Part shown: piece after piece, positions 1 to 6,939 of the stretch
Position numbering within the stretch: the first letter of the stretch is position 1
Layout of the letters: the number at the start of each line of letters is the position of its first letter
Source of the DNA: CALLQB01 sp036479275
GTDB taxonomy: Bacteria > Actinomycetota > Acidimicrobiia > Acidimicrobiales > SHLQ01
Direction of reading: 5' to 3'
DNA: 16,029 nucleotides
Assembly (NCBI GenBank): GCA_965524675.1
Contig: CBERPN010000076.1
Span: 1 to 16,029 of the forward strand
Position numbers and translations under genes: made by a program
The notes under the pieces: generated by a model
Database searches by the model: none
Seen by the model: the letters and a program-made list of their open reading frames with translations, nothing else
Told to the model about the DNA's origin: nothing

Positions 1-205
1 GTACCGAGTCGCGGACCGATTCGACGAGGCCAGCTTGTATCGATTCGGGGGCCGGACCGGGGTTCAGATCGGTGCGATCATCATCGAAAATGGGCAGGGT
101 TGGGGCAGGCGAATCGGTCGTAGTCGGGGCGAGGGCAGCGTTGGAAGAACACCCGACCACCAGAATCACCCATACCAAGGTGACCGCCGAGGATCGTCGA
201 TTCAC
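1..205 (-). CDS. Partial lipoprotein, N-terminal 68 codons (runs off left edge)
   Basis: Reading the minus strand from a GTG at 205 gives 68 open codons to the window edge. The N-terminus is typical of a secreted lipoprotein: basic residues (NRRS), a hydrophobic stretch at about residues 7-17, then the lipobox V16-V17-G18-C19 followed by SSN. Next comes a Pro/Thr/Asp-rich linker of the kind that tethers extracytoplasmic domains. The GTG overlaps the trmI stop codon (GTGA), so translation is probably coupled to trmI, and I see no separate Shine-Dalgarno. The mature domain lies outside the window and its function cannot be named. Cys19 would be the lipidated residue if the signal is used. The lipoprotein call is fairly safe; the family is unknown. 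Confidence 0.75.
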   Translation of the reverse strand, partial: MNRRSSAVTLVWVILVVGCSSNAALAPTTTDSPAPTLPIFDDDRTDLNPGPAPESIQAGLVESVRDSV

Positions 206-975
206 TCTGGGGTCGATGCCAAACGGGCGTGGGTTAGAAACGCGGTGTGTGCCACCATCCGGTGGTCGGGGCGTACGGCTTGGCCTTCGATATACCACGA
301 TCGTTGCAGAATCTCGACAGTCTCGACAAGCACGAACCCGTTTGCTTCAAGGCTGGCCCGAAGCTGTACTACTTGGGTGATGCTCGGCGTGTACGACAAG
401 AGGATTCCGCCCGGTCGAAGTGCGTCGGTAGCGTGCTTCACGACATTCCAGGGTTCGGGTAAGTCGAGCACTACCCGATCGAACCCGTTGCCCCCGATGC
501 CTTCATAGACATCGCGAATCTCGACCTTGTAACGATCGCTAACACCGGAACCGAGCATGGCGGCGACGTTTTCTTGGGCCTTAGCGGCGAAGTCCTCACG
601 AATTTCGTAACCGGTGATATCGGCTCCGGCGCGAAGCAGCGTCATCGAGAGCGCTCCCGAACCAAGGCCTGATTCGAGCACCTTTGCACCGGGAAAGATG
701 TCGGCGAGCATAAGGATCGGGCCAAGATCCTTCGGGTAGATGACTTGAGCTCCGCGCGGCATCTTGAGGATGAAGTCGCTCAGTGTTGGACGGATCGCGA
801 GAAAGGTCGACCCGCGGGTCGATTTGACGGTGCAAGCGTCGCCAGCACCGATGATTGTGTCGTGAGCCACAAACCCGGCATGTGAGTGAAACTCACCGCC
901 TACGGCAAGTTCGATCAGGTAGCGCCGCTTCTTGCGATCGATTAGCAACACCGTATCGCCGGCTTGGAAGTTCAC
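202..975 (-). CDS. trmI: tRNA (adenine(58)-N1)-methyltransferase TrmI
   Basis: This 257-residue protein is predicted to methylate N1 of A58 in the tRNA T-loop using S-adenosylmethionine, in the cytoplasm. The N-terminal part (about 1-60) is the small beta domain of the TrmI family. It is followed by PRGAQVIYPKD at about 73-83, the SAM-binding loop VLESGLGSGALS at 99-110, the acidic YEIR around E124, and the motif DLPEPW at 171-176. The C-terminus carries RPDHRMVAHTAFL at 235-247, a TrmI hallmark. Length fits the bacterial family. The GTG start at 975 is chosen because AGGAG lies 6 nt upstream. It follows the basic-protein gene by 26 bp and overlaps the lipoprotein start by 4 bp, so it is inside an operon. 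In many actinobacteria trmI neighbours proteasome genes; none are visible here. Confidence 0.95.
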   Translation of the reverse strand: MNFQAGDTVLLIDRKKRRYLIELAVGGEFHSHAGFVAHDTIIGAGDACTVKSTRGSTFLAIRPTLSDFILKMPRGAQVIYPKDLGPILMLADIFPGAKVLESGLGSGALSMTLLRAGADITGYEIREDFAAKAQENVAAMLGSGVSDRYKVEIRDVYEGIGGNGFDRVVLDLPEPWNVVKHATDALRPGGILLSYTPSITQVVQLRASLEANGFVLVETVEILQRSWYIEGQAVRPDHRMVAHTAFLTHARLASTPE

Positions 976-1001
976 GTCGCGCTCCTATTTGGTCGGGCGC
1001 G

Positions 1002-1418
1002 TTAGCGGTCGAGCCCGACTTCGACGATCGTTGGCTTAACGAGACGTTTGGCGATGGCGCCGCGTCGCTTTCCGAGCTTGTTCTCGGCCTTGCGGGCCTT
1101 GCGGCGATTTCGACGAGACGGTTTCTTGTTGAGTTTGGTCGAGCGCTTGAGGACTTTGGCCTCAGACTTTTTCGCCTTCTTCTTCTGCTTCTTGGTTGGG
1201 GGCGGTGGGTTATGGATAATCGCGAAGACCCCGCCCTGCTTCATATCGTCGCTGAAGTCGATCGACATCTCTTTGGGTTTGCCGAGTTTGCGGCGAAGCT
1301 TCGACAGGCTCTGAACGAAGAAGACGGCGGTCCATATTCGATTGCCGCCGAGCAGGCCCTTTCGGGTCGCATTGGTTCGAATTAGTGAGCTGATGGCCTT
1401 CTTAGAAAAGGGTGGCAC
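1002..1418 (-). CDS. Hypothetical Lys/Arg-rich basic protein
   Basis: A 138-residue protein I do not recognise. Residues 1-70 look like a folded segment (for example RIWTAVFFVQSLSKLRRKLG at about 27-46 and GVFAIIHNP at about 63-71). A proline run PPPP at 71-74 is followed by a strongly basic tail at about 76-125, rich in KK, RR and KxxK patterns. Such tails often contact nucleic acids or acidic membranes, but that is inference. There is no signal peptide. The GTG start at 1418 lies 8 bp after the stop of the upstream small membrane protein and has no clear Shine-Dalgarno, which suggests coupled translation. It sits 26 bp before trmI in the same operon. A long plus-strand frame over the same bases (855-1385) lacks any family-like motif and was discounted. 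Confidence 0.7.
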   Translation of the reverse strand: MPPFSKKAISSLIRTNATRKGLLGGNRIWTAVFFVQSLSKLRRKLGKPKEMSIDFSDDMKQGGVFAIIHNPPPPTKKQKKKAKKSEAKVLKRSTKLNKKPSRRNRRKARKAENKLGKRRGAIAKRLVKPTIVEVGLDR

Positions 1419-1426
1419 GAGGTTGC

Positions 1427-1651
1427 TCAGATACGTCGGATCTCAACGACCGACGAGGTTCGCTTAGCGGCTCGTCTACCGAACAGGTAACCAATGAGCA
1501 GCACCAGAATCGCCGCCCCGACTCCGGCAGGGATCAACTTGCTCTGAGCCTGGGCCTTGGCCTGGCCGGTCTTTTCGTCGACCTGGTTCTTGATGCCCCT
1601 CAGCTGAGCTTCAATATCGTCAGGTGAAACGGGCTTGGTTGTGTCGGTCAT
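1427..1651 (-). CDS. Small single-span membrane protein
   Basis: A 74-residue protein with a soluble, charged, helix-prone N-terminus (PDDIEAQLRGIKNQVDEKTG, about 10-29). One hydrophobic segment follows at about 40-57 (LIPAGVGAAILVLLIGYLFG), then a positively charged tail (RRAAKR). The positive-inside rule suggests a cytoplasmic C-terminus. The layout, with a short amphipathic helix before one membrane span, resembles small actinobacterial membrane proteins such as the DUF3618 type, but I cannot assign it firmly. The ATG at 1651 is separated from the stop of the upstream holin-like gene by only 2 bp, and the next gene starts 8 bp downstream, so the three are very likely cotranscribed and translationally coupled. 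Function unknown. Confidence 0.75.
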   Translation of the reverse strand: MTDTTKPVSPDDIEAQLRGIKNQVDEKTGQAKAQAQSKLIPAGVGAAILVLLIGYLFGRRAAKRTSSVVEIRRI

Positions 1652-1653
1652 TT

Positions 1654-1947
1654 TCAGACACCTTTCATGATGCTGCGGCCCAAAAGGCCTGCGAGTGCAA
1701 GGACGACAAGGCTTACGATGCCGTAGGCAAGGATGGAAAAGTTACCCTCAAAGAAATCGACGGTCTGTAGACCGCGCAACAACGCAAGCGCCAGCAACAA
1801 GATTCCGACACCCATGAGTGCCGCTCCGGCCACGCCGTACATTAGAAACTTACCGACCGGCTTGAGCGGCTCGATTGTCTCCTGCATGGCGTAAGTTTTG
1901 ACAAGGTTCACCACTTCGGTGACCGGGTTGTCGTCGTTATCTGCCAT
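1654..1947 (-). CDS. Two-helix membrane protein, holin-superfamily-III-like
   Basis: A 97-residue protein with an acidic N-terminus (MADNDDN), an amphipathic stretch to about residue 33, and two hydrophobic spans at about 34-58 and 70-90 joined by a short loop. This is the layout of the actinobacterial 'phage holin family' (Holin-X/DUF1469 type) proteins, which are chromosomal small membrane proteins and are not usually part of a prophage. No lysin or phage gene is nearby, so a lytic role is not supported. The ATG at 1947 is chosen because GGAGG lies about 10 nt upstream. It is the first gene of the minus-strand unit leading to trmI and the lipoprotein. Family assignment is by layout only and therefore tentative; that it is coding and membrane-bound is much surer. 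Confidence 0.75.
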   Translation of the reverse strand: MADNDDNPVTEVVNLVKTYAMQETIEPLKPVGKFLMYGVAGAALMGVGILLLALALLRGLQTVDFFEGNFSILAYGIVSLVVLALAGLLGRSIMKGV

Positions 1948-1977
1948 AGGTTTGAGGCCTCCTCTAACGGCGAGGGC

Positions 1978-1983
1978 AGACTA
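1978..1983 (-). promoter_or_regulatory. Candidate -10 box for the trmI operon
   Basis: On the minus strand TAGTCT (1983 down to 1978) matches the actinobacterial TANNNT -10 pattern. It would place transcription start about 20-25 nt before the ATG at 1947, leaving room for the GGAGG ribosome site. No good -35 is visible. This is one short motif in a 247-base gap, so confidence is low. Confidence 0.3.
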
Positions 1984-2116
1984 GCTGATATCGCGGGCGA
2001 TTAAGATGCCGCGCGGGTACTTGCTCCAAGACGCCATATCTGTCGGAAGCGGGTGGCTTAGGAGTCAAGCCAGTAGGTGAGAGTGATGTGCCCGGAAGTT
2101 GTTGCTTACCACTCAT

Positions 2117-2145
2117 GTCGCCTGCGGCGACGGGCCGCTAGGCCC
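2117..2145. terminator. Tandem GC-rich hairpins downstream of the LON-domain gene
   Basis: GTCGCC-tgc-GGCGAC (2117-2131) is followed immediately by GGGCC-gcta-GGCCC (2132-2145). Both stems are perfect. They lie about 50 bases past the stop of the minus-strand dacB/LON unit and could end or stabilise its mRNA. There is no T tract on either strand, so they are not textbook intrinsic terminators. Confidence 0.4.
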
Positions 2146-2194
2146 ACGGAGCAGGGCGAGTGGGTTCGCTTCGCTCGCCTCCTCGCTCGGGTCC

Positions 2195-2851
2195 TTAGCA
2201 GAGCCGGAAATCGAGCATCTCGATCGCGGCATCCAATAGACCATCGAGCTGTGCCAGGCGAGACGTCGACCCGTCGCAGGCCAGCAACGCCTGTTTATCC
2301 GCCGGACCAAATGGCCCGATCGCCGAAATCTGGTAGCTGGCAAGCAATGGGTCTTCACTGAGCCGCAACTCAAAGCCTTCGGGTGCCTCGCCTAAAAGGA
2401 CTAGTCGGTCGATTGCGAGCCGTAACTTCGCTGCACAGTTTTCGATGCCAACTTCCGGTTGTATGTCTGGTTTTCTTGGGCGCTGGGAGCTCTCGGGATA
2501 GTTGACTACGAGAGCCTTTGGGTATGGATCGTCGACCAGCCATTCGATCACGCGGATTCGACGCTCGCCGACACAACCGAGGGCCCAGCGGCCATCGTCG
2601 AAGCATTGCTGTTCGACAATTGTCGCTACGGTGCCGATCGATGATCGCTGGTCGCCGCCACCAACCTCGCTCCCCCGCTCTATTAGCACCACACCGAACT
2701 CGCCGTCTCGGCCCACCACGTCGTCTGCGAGGGTGAGGTATCGCGGCTCAAAGAGGTGCAGCGGCAGCGGCATCGCAGGAAATAGCACTGACCCGAGCGG
2801 AAACATCGCCAACTGATACGGCTCAGTTTCCACTGGTTGAAGCTCCTGCAC
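2195..2851 (-). CDS. Stand-alone LON substrate-binding-domain protein
   Basis: A 218-residue protein made of the N-terminal LON domain without the AAA+ ATPase or protease parts of Lon. The diagnostic opening is at about 16-38 (FPLGSVLFPAMPLPLHLFEPRY), followed by GEFGVVLIERGSEVGGGD at about 50-67 and a helical C-terminal half. Free-standing LON-domain proteins are common in actinobacteria. The fold binds peptides or unfolded segments, but the physiological role of these short forms is not established. The GTG at 2851 is chosen because AGGAG lies 8 nt upstream. The gene begins 25 bp after the dacB stop on the same strand and is probably cotranscribed with it. Family confidence is high; function is open. 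Confidence 0.9.
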   Translation of the reverse strand: MQELQPVETEPYQLAMFPLGSVLFPAMPLPLHLFEPRYLTLADDVVGRDGEFGVVLIERGSEVGGGDQRSSIGTVATIVEQQCFDDGRWALGCVGERRIRVIEWLVDDPYPKALVVNYPESSQRPRKPDIQPEVGIENCAAKLRLAIDRLVLLGEAPEGFELRLSEDPLLASYQISAIGPFGPADKQALLACDGSTSRLAQLDGLLDAAIEMLDFRLC

Positions 2852-2876
2852 TAGTTCTACTCCTGTTGGTCCTTAA

Positions 2877-4304
2877 CTATTCGGAGTTGACCGGCTTTGG
2901 TGCTAGTTGGTTTAACTCAGGGCCCTCGGGATACTCGACCAATTCTTTGCCTAAGCCGTCTTGGGTTACCCGCGCTCGATCAGGGCTGAGCTCGGGCTGA
3001 TTAACAATGTAGGCAAAGGTCAATATGTCGCCCTCGGCACCCTCGGCGAAGCCAGCCAGCGCAGAGACTTCGTTGAGACTGCCGGTCTTGGCTCTAATCC
3101 GACCGGCCAAGCCAGGGGCCAAAAAGCGCTCGCGCAGGGTGCCGCTCTGGCCCGAGATTGCTAGCCCGGCGGCGAGCGCAGAGTCGGGCCCGGCGTCGTC
3201 GAGCAGGTCGATTAGCAACTCGCAGGTGACAGAGTTATCGGAGCTAAGCCCGCTTCCGTCGGCCACGACCACGCCAGCCATCTTAAAGCCCGCGCGGGTC
3301 ATGATTACTCCGCTAGCTTCGGCGCCTGCTGTGGTGCTGCCATCTTGTCGCGCCTGAAGCCCAATCTCTTTGAGTAGCAGCTCGGCGGTGCTGTTGTCGC
3401 TGCTAGCCAACATTTGGCCGACGACTTCGGTGAGTGGAGGAGACTGGAGTTTGGCTAATGCGAAAAGCCCCGACGGCACCTCGCCGACGCTCGATCCGCC
3501 GCGAATCACCACGCCTCGTTCTTCGAGCAGATCGTCAAATATCTTGGCCGAGTTGGTGGCCGGTTGACTCGACGATGTGGCTAGTTGGTTGGCATGGTTG
3601 TCGTCTGGATACGAGTCGAACCCGTCGTTCACCGATAGCGCGCTGAGCGGGCCGGTTTGGTTTTGATCGATGAAACGGGGCGGCCACGATGGCACCGATC
3701 GCACGACGTCATAGCGGCTCTCGTCGCCGATTACCCCGCCTTGGATCTCGGTAATTCCAACCGCCACAAGAGCGTCGGCGAGTTCGGCAAGGTCTGTGAA
3801 GGTCTCCGGCTCGGGGTAGCGGCCGGCGTACCTTTTGGTAGTCAGAATTGGGTCGCCACCGCCGACGAGCCACAGATCTCCTTCGATTACACCGCTCGAG
3901 ACAGCGCTGGTGGTTCCAGCGATGGTCTCAAATACGTAATCGCCACCGAGTTCTTCGAGGGCGGCCGTGCCGGTTACAAGCTTTTGAGCCGATGCTGGCA
4001 CCAGCGGGAGTTGTCCGTTGTGGTTAAACACCTCGTCACCCTCACTGGTGACCACAAGACAGGAGTTCTCAGGTGATGACTCCACTACCGAAACGAGATC
4101 GGTCGCCAAGGTTTCGTTCGAGGTGTCGACGCGAATGAACTCCGGAATTCGCCGCGCCGACAGTACCGGGGTAACAGCGGACGGCAGCGGCGAGGATTCT
4201 GCTGGCTCGCTCAGCGCGGCGGCGTCGCGGTCGGCCGAGCGGGCCATAAATGCCGCGACACCGGCGACGATAAGAAGTAACAGCGGAAGAATCAGTCGGC
4301 GCAC
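2877..4304 (-). CDS. dacB: D-alanyl-D-alanine carboxypeptidase/endopeptidase (PBP4, peptidase S13)
   Basis: A 475-residue exported penicillin-binding protein predicted to trim or cleave peptidoglycan peptides outside the membrane. Residues 1-22 form a signal peptide or anchor (RR, then LILPLLLLIVAGVAAFM), followed by a Ser/Pro/Ala-rich linker to about 50. All three active-site motifs are visible: SxxK as S105-A-Q-K108, SxN as S302-D-N304, and KTG at 406-408. The long insert between SxxK and SxN is typical of the S13/DacB class. The GTG start at 4304 has no Shine-Dalgarno, but TAGGCT lies 6 nt upstream, which suggests a leaderless message. The LON-domain gene follows by 25 bp. In other actinobacteria dacB often precedes tilS and hpt; that arrangement is absent here. 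Confidence 0.93.
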   Translation of the reverse strand: MRRLILPLLLLIVAGVAAFMARSADRDAAALSEPAESSPLPSAVTPVLSARRIPEFIRVDTSNETLATDLVSVVESSPENSCLVVTSEGDEVFNHNGQLPLVPASAQKLVTGTAALEELGGDYVFETIAGTTSAVSSGVIEGDLWLVGGGDPILTTKRYAGRYPEPETFTDLAELADALVAVGITEIQGGVIGDESRYDVVRSVPSWPPRFIDQNQTGPLSALSVNDGFDSYPDDNHANQLATSSSQPATNSAKIFDDLLEERGVVIRGGSSVGEVPSGLFALAKLQSPPLTEVVGQMLASSDNSTAELLLKEIGLQARQDGSTTAGAEASGVIMTRAGFKMAGVVVADGSGLSSDNSVTCELLIDLLDDAGPDSALAAGLAISGQSGTLRERFLAPGLAGRIRAKTGSLNEVSALAGFAEGAEGDILTFAYIVNQPELSPDRARVTQDGLGKELVEYPEGPELNQLAPKPVNSE

Positions 4305-4310
4305 GGAGCG

Positions 4311-4316
4311 AGCCTA
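4311..4316 (-). promoter_or_regulatory. -10 box of dacB, leaderless type
   Basis: On the minus strand TAGGCT (4316 down to 4311) matches TANNNT and stands 6 nt before the GTG at 4304. That spacing would start transcription at or next to the start codon. No Shine-Dalgarno precedes this start, which agrees with leaderless initiation. The box lies in the 41-bp divergent gap to the plus-strand gene at 4346. Confidence 0.5.
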
Positions 4317-4345
4317 CAGAGGTCAGCGTGGCAGTATCAGGACTC

Positions 4346-4735
4346 ATGCAAATTCTCGCCGCACTTTTCATAGACTCGATCGACCTGCGCCAGATCGACG
4401 GCCCGACAACTCGCATCGACCTCACGGGAGTGCAATTCTCCGCCCCGGCGCCAACTCCGCTGCCGCTCGTGTGGGCACCACATCTTGTCGTGATTGCCCA
4501 TGCTGGCGAGGACGAGACCGGCGAAGGTGTGCTCGAAGTGGTGTTTAAGCGAGGCGACGAACAGATCGCTCGAAACGTGCAACCGCTGCAAGTCGAGCCT
4601 GGAAAGTTCACCTATCGTCTTGTAAGAGCTGAACTCGAGTTTGAGGAGTACGGCACGATTCATGCCTATTGCAACCTCGACCGCGGCCCAGAAACCGTAG
4701 TGCCCTATACCCTGCTCGAGCCTGCGGATTCATAG
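4346..4735 (+). CDS. Conserved-looking small soluble protein, function unknown
   Basis: A 129-residue protein with no signal peptide or membrane span. It opens MQILAALFIDSIDLRQIDG and continues as alternating beta-rich stretches: VVIAHAGEDETGEGVLEVVF at about 52-71, then FTYRLVRAELEFEEYGTIHA and VPYTLLEP at the end. This layout resembles small all-beta proteins of the DUF6941 kind, whose role is unknown; I offer that only as a resemblance. The ATG at 4346 is preferred because the family-like segment begins there and AGGA lies just upstream. An in-frame GTG at 4328 with AGAGGT before it would add six residues and cannot be excluded. It is divergent from dacB and probably shares its promoter region. 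Confidence 0.75.
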   Translation: MQILAALFIDSIDLRQIDGPTTRIDLTGVQFSAPAPTPLPLVWAPHLVVIAHAGEDETGEGVLEVVFKRGDEQIARNVQPLQVEPGKFTYRLVRAELEFEEYGTIHAYCNLDRGPETVVPYTLLEPADS

Positions 4736-4829
4736 CACGACTGCGGCGCCTCGGCGCTAAGGCGTAGCGGTCCGCTCAGCTGAAACCTGCGAACTTTTGA
4801 GATCACTCATGTTGAGGTCGCCTCGCAAG

Positions 4830-4835
4830 TAGTGT
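4830..4835 (+). promoter_or_regulatory. Candidate -10 box upstream of transketolase
   Basis: TAGTGT fits TANNNT and would give a leader of about 35 nt before the ATG at 4878, containing the GAGGGTGG ribosome site. No convincing -35 is seen. The rest of the 142-base gap 4736-4877 has only short GC-rich inverted repeats. Confidence 0.3.
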
Positions 4836-4877
4836 TCGCGGCACACGACGGTCAAGCGAATACGAGGGTGGCACTAC

Positions 4878-6836
4878 ATGACAACCGATCCGGCACTTGA
4901 GCAGCGGGCGATCAACACGATTCGCGGCCTAGCTATGGACGCGCCGCACGCTGCGCGTTCGGGTCATCAAGGTACAGCGATGGCGCTAGCGCCTGCCGCT
5001 CATGTCCTTTGGACGCGGATCATGAACTACGACTCGTCGGCACCCGACTGGGCCGACCGCGATCGCTTCATTTTGTCGCCCGGCCACGCGTCGATTTTGC
5101 TTTACTCACTGCTTCACCTAACCGGTTTCGGTTTAACCCTCGACGATCTCAAGGCCTTTCGCCAGTGGGGCTCTCAAACCCCTGGACATCCCGAGGTCGG
5201 CCATACCGCTGGGGTCGAAGTAACCACCGGCCCACTGGGTCAAGGCTTCGCCAACGGCATCGGGATGGCTATCGCCGAGGCATCGTTACGCGCTCGTTTC
5301 GGTTCTGATCTTTGCGACCACTACATCTACGGCCTGGTGTCGGACGGCGATTTGGCCGAGGGCATTAGCCACGAGTCGGCATCGCTTGCCGGGCATCTTG
5401 GCCTTGGGCGGTTGATCTACATCTACGACGACAACCACGTTTCGATCGACGGTCACACAGAGATCTCGCTCAGCGACGACGCGGCCGGACGCTTCCGGGC
5501 CTATGGCTGGGACGTCACCGAGGCTGGCGAAGTCGGCGAGAATCTCGATGCCATCGAAGCAGCTATCAGCAACGCCAAAGCGGTAACCGACAAGCCTTCG
5601 ATCATCATTATCCGAACCTTTATTGGGTATCCATCGCCCGAACACACAGATGACCCGCACGCCCACGGATACGTCTTTAAGGACGACGAAATAGCTTCAA
5701 CCAAGGCGGCGATGGACATGCCCGACGAGCCGTTTCATGTGCCCGCCAGTGTGCTCGACTACTACCGAACTGCGGGAGCCCGTGGTGCGCCTGTCCGAGC
5801 AGCCCAGGAGGCTGCGGCGACCGCGTGGGCGGGCGACCGTGCTAGCTACGATGCTTGCATCGCCGGCACTGGCATTGGCGACTGGGCCGATGATCTGCCC
5901 ACCTTTGAGGTTGGCGAGAAGCTTGCCACCAGGGTTGCTGGCGGGCAGGCGATGACAGCGATTCTAGATTCGGTGCCCGGCATCATGGGTGGCGGTGCCG
6001 ACCTAACGGGCAACACCGGTACCACCATCGCCGGTCGCGGCGTTTTCACCAGGGACGACTACTCCGGCCGTCAGCTTTTCTACGGCATTCGCGAACATGG
6101 CATGGGTGCAATCATGAACGGCATGGCGCTTCACGGCGGCGTCGTACCTGTTGGCGGAACTTTCTTGGTGTTTAGCGATTATATGCGCGGCGCGGTCCGT
6201 CTAGCCGCGCTGTCCCAAGCCAAGTCGATCTTTGTGTGGACCCATGATTCGGTTGGTGTTGGCGAAGACGGGCCCACCCATCAGCCTGTCGAGCAGGTGG
6301 CGTCGCTTCGGGCAATCCCGGGCCTGCGAGTGATCAGGCCTGCCGACGCCAACGAAGCCTCGCAGGCCTGGAAAGCGGCCATTTCGCTCACTGGGCCGAC
6401 GGCGCTCATCATGAGTCGCCAGGGGTTGACGGTGCTAGCTGGGACTGCTGGCGGTGGCCTCGAGCACGGTGGCTATGTGCTCGACGACAGCGATGCTGCC
6501 CCCGACCTGGTTCTGGTGGCCACCGGCTCCGAGGTTCACGTTTGTGTCGATGCAGCGGCCACTTTGCGCGCCGAGGGCATCGACACCCGAGTGGTGTCGC
6601 TCCCCTGCTGGGAGCTCTTCGACCAGCAGAGTCCGAAGTATCAAAACGATGTGCTGCCAAAGGGTGTGCCAACGGTGGCTGTCGAAGCCGGAGTCTCGTT
6701 CGGCTGGCACCGCTGGGCCGACCGGGTAGTCGGAATCGACCGATTCGGCGCTTCTGCACCCGCCACAAGGATCATGGAGGAGTTCGGAATCACCGCCGAA
6801 AACGTGGCTGCCCAAGCTCGTGAGCTTCTCAGCTGA
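4878..6836 (+). CDS. tkt: Transketolase
   Basis: A 652-residue thiamine-diphosphate enzyme that moves two-carbon ketol units between sugar phosphates in the non-oxidative pentose phosphate pathway, in the cytosol. All three transketolase domains appear complete. Visible landmarks are H30 in SGHQGT, H70 in SPGH, TGPLGQG at 117-123, the diphosphate/metal segment SDGDLAEGIS at about 155-164 with N186, and the cofactor-activating E406 in GIREHGM. H468 follows in GEDGPTHQP, and the C-terminal domain carries VLVATGSEV. Length is close to the usual 660-700. ATG at 4878 follows GAGGGTGG by about 7 nt. Transaldolase lies 103 bp downstream on the same strand, so the two enzymes of the same pathway probably share expression. 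IREHGM replaces the commoner IREFAM but is conservative. Confidence 0.97.
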   Translation: MTTDPALEQRAINTIRGLAMDAPHAARSGHQGTAMALAPAAHVLWTRIMNYDSSAPDWADRDRFILSPGHASILLYSLLHLTGFGLTLDDLKAFRQWGSQTPGHPEVGHTAGVEVTTGPLGQGFANGIGMAIAEASLRARFGSDLCDHYIYGLVSDGDLAEGISHESASLAGHLGLGRLIYIYDDNHVSIDGHTEISLSDDAAGRFRAYGWDVTEAGEVGENLDAIEAAISNAKAVTDKPSIIIIRTFIGYPSPEHTDDPHAHGYVFKDDEIASTKAAMDMPDEPFHVPASVLDYYRTAGARGAPVRAAQEAAATAWAGDRASYDACIAGTGIGDWADDLPTFEVGEKLATRVAGGQAMTAILDSVPGIMGGGADLTGNTGTTIAGRGVFTRDDYSGRQLFYGIREHGMGAIMNGMALHGGVVPVGGTFLVFSDYMRGAVRLAALSQAKSIFVWTHDSVGVGEDGPTHQPVEQVASLRAIPGLRVIRPADANEASQAWKAAISLTGPTALIMSRQGLTVLAGTAGGGLEHGGYVLDDSDAAPDLVLVATGSEVHVCVDAAATLRAEGIDTRVVSLPCWELFDQQSPKYQNDVLPKGVPTVAVEAGVSFGWHRWADRVVGIDRFGASAPATRIMEEFGITAENVAAQARELLS

Positions 6837-6842
6837 CCGGCG

Positions 6843-6865
6843 GGGCGATCGAGCGTTCGATGCCC
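6843..6865 (+). terminator. Stem-loop between transketolase and transaldolase
   Basis: GGGC-(g)-ATCGA-gcgt-TCGAT-GCCC forms a 9-bp stem with one bulged g. It begins 7 bases after the transketolase stop. There is no T run, so it may be an attenuator or mRNA-stabilising hairpin and not a full terminator. TATCCT near 6888 could be a separate -10 for the downstream gene. Confidence 0.4.
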
Positions 6866-6939
6866 TGTTAGTCGGTCGCTGTCTCCTATCCTGATACTCG
6901 CTACCTCCCTCCTCCCCTCTGATTACGAAGGCCCCAAAT

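Larger units (their letters stand above)
1948..2194. other. 247-base intergenic region with GC-rich hairpins and low-complexity tract
   Basis: No gene is supported here. The part near 1948-1990 holds the leader and candidate promoter of the trmI operon. The part at 2117-2194, just downstream of the LON-domain gene, carries two adjacent perfect hairpins and a low-complexity tract of repeated gcttcgctcgcctcctcgctc-like words at about 2165-2192. A similar tract lies at the extreme right end of the window (about 16003-16027). Such tracts may be dispersed intergenic repeats of this genome, but two examples cannot prove it. Confidence 0.5.

Noticed and set aside
855..1385. Plus-strand open frame opposite the basic protein and trmI
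   Set aside because: It crosses two real minus-strand genes and their junction, has poly-Leu low complexity mirroring Lys/Arg codons on the other strand, and shows no motif.
1654..1947. Phage holin indicating a prophage
   Set aside because: No lysin, integrase or structural gene is near, and chromosomal two-helix proteins of this type are common in actinobacteria.
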